The position numbers were made by a program, and so were the translations under genes. From positions 1 through 10,332 of the forward strand of contig MFGS01000065.1 in NCBI GenBank assembly GCA_001778355.1: a DNA stretch of 10,332 nucleotides, read 5' to 3'. Below the pieces are notes generated by a model. The model did no database searches, was not told the origin of the DNA, and was given only the letters and a program-made list of their open reading frames with translations. Shown here piece by piece: positions 7,901 to 10,332 of this stretch (position 1 is its first letter; the number at the start of each line of letters is the position of its first letter). Origin of the DNA: Candidatus Firestonebacteria bacterium RIFOXYA2_FULL_40_8. Lineage in GTDB: Bacteria > Oederibacteriota > D2-FULL-39-29.

Positions 7901-8116
7901 GGCAAATTTAAACCAGGCAGAATCCCAGTTCTCACCCCACACTTCGCCCTTTTTTGCGTTTTTAAATTTCAAATTTTTAACATTTTTGAAAGAAACAGGG
8001 TCGTTTGACTTCGCCAGTACCGCTTTTAAAGGAACCGTCTCTTCATAAACCTGTTTCCAAATAGCCTGAATAAAATGATTTATCCTGCCTTCTGTGAGCT
8101 TTACATGCTTTTCCAT
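5000..8116 (-). CDS. GH38 alpha-mannosidase, cytosolic (Ams1/ManA-like)
   Basis: A retaining alpha-mannosidase of glycoside hydrolase family 38, releasing mannose from alpha-mannosides or oligosaccharides. It has no signal peptide, so it should act on imported substrate in the cytosol. An N-terminal all-beta-like region (about 1-230) precedes the catalytic barrel, which opens with GHSHIDTAWMWPLRETRRK at 239-257. Expected metal ligands are His242, Asp244, Asp354 and His554 (in LLNQFHDIIPGSSI). Asp354, in NLWLPDVFGYSSAMPQIL, is also the nucleophile. GYGDGGGGPSR (442-452) is another family hallmark. The middle helical domain and a long beta-sandwich region fill 515-1038. At 1038 residues it matches the long bacterial/fungal type rather than the shorter MngB type (about 880). 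The start is supported by AAGGAG (8124-8129) with a seven-base gap. Linkage specificity cannot be read from sequence. It heads a likely two-gene unit with the membrane protein. Confidence 0.95.
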   Translation of the reverse strand: MEKHVKLTEGRINHFIQAIWKQVYEETVPLKAVLAKSNDPVSFKNVKNLKFKNAKKGEVWGENWDSAWFKFAGAVPSSWKGAEVMAVLDLGGEAAVFSTDGTPLSGLTSLFAGWGMFNRKALYPVIKNSSGKEKVNLLVEAAANYLFGNQVKCVFKQADLVKFNRSKWELYHDVYFLQNLMLKLPEDSIRRAKILFGLNEIINTYYHGSESEIKTCRKIAGKLLYNGANISASLVSAIGHSHIDTAWMWPLRETRRKVGRTFSTAIKMMEEYPDYKFGASQAQLYQFCKENYPKLYEKIKKAIKAKRWEVQGGMWVESDCNLISGESMVRQFLHGKRFFRQEFGVEVDNLWLPDVFGYSSAMPQILKKCGINYFLTQKLSWSQFNKFPHHTFNWEGLDGSKVFTHFPPADTYNSVYEPWELLMGQKAFLEKDRANRWIYLFGYGDGGGGPSRHQLEFAKRAKDCEELPKVTQEFAKDFFPKCEKDIKDPLTWKGELYLEYHRGTYTTQARNKKYNRKSEFLLKDAELLSSLDLKNYPAAELDRLWKLVLLNQFHDIIPGSSIPWVYKDSTKQYEDVKKSGEKIAADGLKALCKKIDTTGAGKPVVIFNSLSWSRSGLVLLPKTKAGLKDNFENTVLTQNIKDGVLARVNASSMGYSVYYSGKTEGKRIETSDLKVSKNRLENSLLLVKFGKDGQISSIYDKETGRESVKTGGLANRFKVYDEDKGGGDAWDTHIYHEEQKYASPSLIKTEGVEEGPLRASIRQTWKVSERSFIIQEIRLESGSRKIEFFTKIEWHEREKLLKVFFDTTINSLKAKYEIQYGHVERPAHRNTSWDMAKFEVCAHKWADYSDEGYGISLLNDCKYGHGIKDGTMSLTLLRSPEPPDYSLKFSKPKDEADAVTDQGAHELTYALYPHAGNFMEAKTVQAAYELNAPLRTALLEKGNKGGRSGMHSFYSVDAESVIIEAVKKTEDGKDIIVRMYEAYGKTSEAVLTVSKEIAVKKAEFVNMMEEKGKAVKVENGKIKLKLQPFEIITLKLKM

Positions 8117-8136
8117 TACTAGTCTCCTTAAAAAAC

Positions 8137-8171
8137 GTTACGAGTATCGGGTGACGGGTTACGAGTTAAAG
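8137..8171. repeat. Degenerate heptanucleotide tandem repeat in the mannosidase leader
   Basis: On the plus strand five consecutive 7-mers start with GT and follow roughly GTKACGR: GTTACGA, GTATCGG, GTGACGG, GTTACGA, GTTAAAG. The first and fourth are identical, and together with the next GT give a 9-bp direct repeat at a 21-bp interval (8137-8145 and 8158-8166). A second looser run, GTTTCAC-GTTATCC-GTCAAGG, lies at 8182-8202. The block ends eight bases before the AAGGAG ribosome binding site, so it lies in the untranslated leader. Confidence 0.6.
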
Positions 8172-8288
8172 CTTCAAATTCGTTTCACGTTATCCGTCAA
8201 GGTGGATTTCGCAAAAGCATTATGATTTAGCATAAATACCCTTGCGCAGATCATTACCTTTTTTCAAAATTTGTAAACTTGACATTGC

Positions 8289-8312
8289 AACAGTACAATT
8301 TATTGTAGTGTT
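8289..8312. promoter_or_regulatory. 24-bp dyad, candidate operator upstream of the mannosidase gene
   Basis: Two 11-base half-sites, AACAGTACAAT (8289-8299) and ATTGTAGTGTT (8302-8312), are inverted around TT and pair at 10 of 11 positions, failing only at G8293/G8308. The geometry (near-palindrome, AT-rich centre, overlapping a possible -10 box) suits a dimeric repressor such as a LacI- or GntR-type sugar regulator. No regulator gene is in the window, so its identity is unknown. A small RNA hairpin is the alternative. Confidence 0.4.
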
Positions 8313-8330
8313 ATTAAATTATAAAAACAA
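8302..8330 (-). promoter_or_regulatory. Candidate promoter for the mannosidase unit
   Basis: On the minus strand TTGTTT (8330-8325, weak -35) lies 17 bases from TACAAT (8307-8302, 5 of 6 to the -10 consensus). The predicted start near 8295 would leave a leader of about 180 nt. The -10 box is one arm of the 24-bp dyad, so a bound protein would block it. The -35 match is poor (3 of 6), so this is tentative. Confidence 0.35.
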
Positions 8331-8339
8331 AGACACTGG

Positions 8340-8364
8340 ATCCCCGATAAAAACACTCGGGGAT
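8340..8364. repeat. GATCCCCG-type hairpin, probable dispersed repeat or weak terminator
   Basis: ATCCCCGA (8340-8347) and TCGGGGAT (8357-8364) form a perfect 8-bp stem around a 9-base loop, flanked by ...CTGG and GACAAA. The TGGATCCCCG...CGGGGATGACA layout is a small intergenic repeat type seen in many bacterial genomes. It lies 83 bp past the araD stop codon. On the minus strand the bases after it (CCAGTGTCTTTG) are only mildly T-rich, so it is at best a weak araD terminator. Confidence 0.5.
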
Positions 8365-8446
8365 GACAAAAATATATCGTAAATCTTTTTGCGTATTTTT
8401 GTCACTTTTTTTGCTTCTCTTACTTTACTTGCTGTTCTTGCTTCCT

Positions 8447-9145
8447 TCATTGTCCATAATATGCTTTTTTGCCGTGTTTACGGGTGTAATGTTTGTTTAT
8501 TAATTCTTTGCTCACCGGCTTGCACTCAGGGTTTATTTTTAAAGTCATGTACGCCATCTCTGCTATCTTTTCGAGTATTAGATTGTTCATAACCGATTTT
8601 CCCGCCGAACTGCCCCAGGTGAACGGCCCATGGCAGGCGACCAGCACCATCTGAATCTCATTGTAATTAAGTCCGTGTTTTTTAAAATGTTTTACGATCT
8701 GCACTCCTGTTTCGGTCTCGTACTTCCCCCTTATTGAATTTTTACTTAAAGGTTTTGTGCAGGGGATACTTTTACTGCTGTAATCCGCATGGGTAGTTCC
8801 CAGGACGGGGATACTTTTCTTTGCCTGCGCCCACGCCACGGCATAAGGCGAGTGCGTGTGCGTTATTCCGGCAATTCCTTTAAAATTTGAATAAATCACC
8901 GCGTGAGTCTCCGTATCGGAAGAAGGTCTTAAATTACCTTCCAGTATTTTATTATCAAAACTTACTACTACCATCTTCGAAGGAGAAAGCTTCTCATACG
9001 GCACTCCGGAGGGTTTAATGGAAAAAAATCTTCCCTTCACATCAGCCGCGCTTACATTTCCGAAAGTTGAGATAACCAGCCCTTGTCTTTTTAATTCCAT
9101 ATTTGCTTTATAAGCTTCTTCTCTTATCCGTTTGTATTTGCCCAT
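8447..9145 (-). CDS. araD: L-ribulose-5-phosphate 4-epimerase
   Basis: Converts L-ribulose 5-phosphate to D-xylulose 5-phosphate, the last step joining arabinose catabolism to the pentose phosphate pathway, in the cytosol. This is a class II aldolase/adducin-type fold. Compared from memory with the 231-residue E. coli AraD, the 232-residue protein is collinear with a one-residue offset. The metal ligands are His96 and His98 (in GITHTHSPYAVAWAQ) and His172 (in CHGPFTWG), with Asp77 in PSSDTETH, Asp121 (in GTTHADY) and Tyr230 (in AYYGQ) at the catalytic acid/base positions. The phosphate-binding signatures GNVSAAD (29-35) and KPSGVPY (44-50) are present, and the C-terminus KHYTRKHGKKAYYGQ is nearly that of E. 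coli. The ATG lies one base after the araB stop, and its ribosome binding site (GAGAGGG) is inside the end of araB, implying translational coupling. Confidence 0.97.
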   Translation of the reverse strand: MGKYKRIREEAYKANMELKRQGLVISTFGNVSAADVKGRFFSIKPSGVPYEKLSPSKMVVVSFDNKILEGNLRPSSDTETHAVIYSNFKGIAGITHTHSPYAVAWAQAKKSIPVLGTTHADYSSKSIPCTKPLSKNSIRGKYETETGVQIVKHFKKHGLNYNEIQMVLVACHGPFTWGSSAGKSVMNNLILEKIAEMAYMTLKINPECKPVSKELINKHYTRKHGKKAYYGQ

Positions 9146-9146
9146 T

Positions 9147-10332
9147 CTACCCTCTCGTGTTTTTTTCTATAAAATCACCCAGTGTGCAATATTCTTTGTA
9201 TAGCTTATCATAAATCAGACTGTTTTTCTTGTTCGGCCTGTAAGTTGCATCAAAACCGCCCCCCATATTTCTCTTTGCCTCATCAAGGTTTTTATAGACC
9301 CGGGCTACTACCGATGCGCACATTGCGGCTCCGAGAGCGCAGCATTGCTCGGAAGCGGCTACTTTGATAGGCATCTTTAATACGTCGGAAAGTACCTGCA
9401 TTACAAACGGGGATTTTTTTGAGACCCCGCCTATTGCAATAATCGAATCAACCTTAACACCCTCAGCTTTAAATCTTTCAACTATCTTTCTTGAACCAAA
9501 AGCAGTTCCTTCCACCAGAGCGCGAAATATTCTGGGAGCAGAGGTTCCAAGCGTGATTCCGGTGACCGCACCCTTAAGCATTTGATTTGCGAAAGGAGTT
9601 CTCCTTCCGTTCATCCAGTCAAGAGCTATGAGCGCGGACTCTGACGGAGGAATCTTTGCCGCTTCTTTTGAGAGATATGGGATAATACTTTTTTTATACG
9701 CTTCTAAAAATTCATTTTTATTCGAGCCTTTCGCTGAGGAAGCTTCCAGAAATCCTTTAAGAGGTCCGGTCAAAACGTCCCGAAACCAGGCATAAATATC
9801 TCCAAACGCAGATTGCCCCGCTTCCATGCCGATAAATCCGGGGATAACCGAACCGTCAACCTGTCCGCAAATACCTTTGATCACTTTATTCTTAACATCT
9901 TTTTTTGGAGCGGTTAAGATATCGCACGTGGAAGTTCCCATAATACGTACCAGCGCGTACGGCGTAATGCAAGCGCCTACAGCACCGATGTGAGCGTCAA
10001 ACGAACCTGTCCCGACGGAAACTTCCGTGCTTAAACCAAATTTCTTTGCCCACGCAAAAGAAAGATATCCGGCTTTTTCATCACAGACAAATGTTTTTTC
10101 ATATAACTTGCCCCTGAGTCCTTTCAGTTTTGGATCAAGTTTTACGAGGAACTCTTCGGACGGAAGCCCACCCCAGGATTCATTCCACATGGCTTTGTGT
10201 CCGGCGGCGCACCTGCTTCTTTTAATCTGAGAAACATTGTTTACCCCGGTAAGCAACGCCGGAACCCAATCAGCATGCTCCACCCAGGAAGCTGCCGTTT
10301 TAAGAATCGCGCTGTCTTTTCTTATCGTATGC
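9147..10332 (-). CDS. araB: L-ribulokinase, 3' part (5' end beyond the window)
   Basis: Phosphorylates L-ribulose with ATP to L-ribulose 5-phosphate, the substrate of the next gene product. It belongs to the FGGY sugar-kinase family and is cytosolic. The reading frame stays open to the right edge. The GTG at 10283 is an internal codon, because the 16 codons upstream (ending AILKTAASW) join smoothly to VEHADWVPALLTGV, a family-typical stretch. About 394 residues are visible against the usual 550-570, so roughly 150-170 N-terminal residues are missing. Visible signatures are RCAAGHKAMWNESWGGLP, the likely catalytic Asp in GTGSFDAHIGAVG, GTSTCDILTAP, the ribulokinase-type DWMNGRRTPFAN, and the C-terminal nucleotide-binding FGGY segment with AIGGVSKKSPFVMQVLSDVL and CCALGAAM. 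The stop codon is one base from araD. The pairing with araD favours ribulokinase over glycerol or xylulose kinases. Confidence 0.95.
   Translation of the reverse strand, partial: HTIRKDSAILKTAASWVEHADWVPALLTGVNNVSQIKRSRCAAGHKAMWNESWGGLPSEEFLVKLDPKLKGLRGKLYEKTFVCDEKAGYLSFAWAKKFGLSTEVSVGTGSFDAHIGAVGACITPYALVRIMGTSTCDILTAPKKDVKNKVIKGICGQVDGSVIPGFIGMEAGQSAFGDIYAWFRDVLTGPLKGFLEASSAKGSNKNEFLEAYKKSIIPYLSKEAAKIPPSESALIALDWMNGRRTPFANQMLKGAVTGITLGTSAPRIFRALVEGTAFGSRKIVERFKAEGVKVDSIIAIGGVSKKSPFVMQVLSDVLKMPIKVAASEQCCALGAAMCASVVARVYKNLDEAKRNMGGGFDATYRPNKKNSLIYDKLYKEYCTLGDFIEKNTRG

Larger units (their letters stand above)
8117..8446. other. 330-bp spacer between araD and the mannosidase gene
   Basis: Moving with transcription from araD, it contains a strongly strand-biased tract (8384-8446; purine-rich on the coding strand, with AGCAAG-type words), a hairpin ATCCCCGA/TCGGGGAT (8340-8364), an AT-rich segment with a 24-bp dyad and candidate promoter (8289-8330), about 90 bp without recognisable signals, and heptad repeats running up to the mannosidase ribosome binding site. 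There is no clear T-run terminator and no supported small gene. Confidence 0.6.

Noticed and set aside
7741..7935. 64-codon minus-strand frame inside the mannosidase gene
   Set aside because: It overlaps the GH38 frame in another phase; the GH38 frame is continuous and matches its family through this stretch, so there is no frameshift to explain.
8137..8202. CRISPR-like array
   Set aside because: The units are contiguous 7-mers without spacers, far shorter than CRISPR repeats, and no cas genes are present.
8389..8592. 67-codon plus-strand frame over the end of araD, downstream of a TTGACA box
   Set aside because: Most of it is antisense to the conserved C-terminus of AraD and there is no good ribosome binding site. 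The promoter-like boxes are recorded only as a finding.
10283..10285. GTG as the araB start codon
   Set aside because: The frame continues unbroken to the window edge with ribulokinase-like residues, so this is an internal valine codon of a clipped gene.

Overview
The window looks like chromosomal DNA of a diderm, carbohydrate-using bacterium. The signs are a protein with a signal peptide and a beta-barrel-like pattern, a cytosolic sugar-catabolic gene set, and AT-rich intergenic spacers loaded with small repeats. The spacer style (degenerate heptads, TTCGAA-type AT blocks, a GATCCCCG...CGGGGATGACA hairpin) resembles uncultured candidate-phylum genomes, but I cannot assign a taxon from the sequence alone. 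All six supported genes are on the minus strand, so transcription runs from high to low coordinates.

In transcription order: (1) The 3' two-thirds of an L-ribulokinase gene (araB, clipped by the right edge) is followed after one base by L-ribulose-5-phosphate 4-epimerase (araD), forming an araBD arabinose-catabolism operon. (2) A 330-bp spacer (8117-8446) holds a pyrimidine-rich tract, a repeat-like hairpin, a strong dyad over a candidate promoter, and a degenerate heptanucleotide repeat just before the next ribosome binding site. (3) A cytosolic GH38 alpha-mannosidase (1038 aa, all metal and catalytic residues present) is followed closely by a six-helix integral membrane protein of unknown function; its start is better placed at a GTG with a Shine-Dalgarno than at the upstream TTG. 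(4) A 322-bp spacer carries a clear sigma70-type extended -10 promoter for the next gene and an AT-rich repeat related to one further left. (5) Pyruvate phosphate dikinase (ppdK, 910 aa) has a textbook promoter, Shine-Dalgarno and intrinsic terminator. (6) A small exported beta-barrel-like protein of unknown function is enclosed by a pair of ~75-bp imperfect inverted repeats.

Functionally, araBD feeds arabinose into the pentose phosphate pathway, the mannosidase releases mannose from alpha-mannosides inside the cell, and PPDK interconverts pyruvate and PEP at the base of glycolysis. Together this suggests plant- or glycan-derived sugar use with PPi-linked glycolysis. No CRISPR array, defence system, transposase or RNA gene was found. 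The most unusual item is the inverted-repeat-bounded single-gene unit at 83-939.
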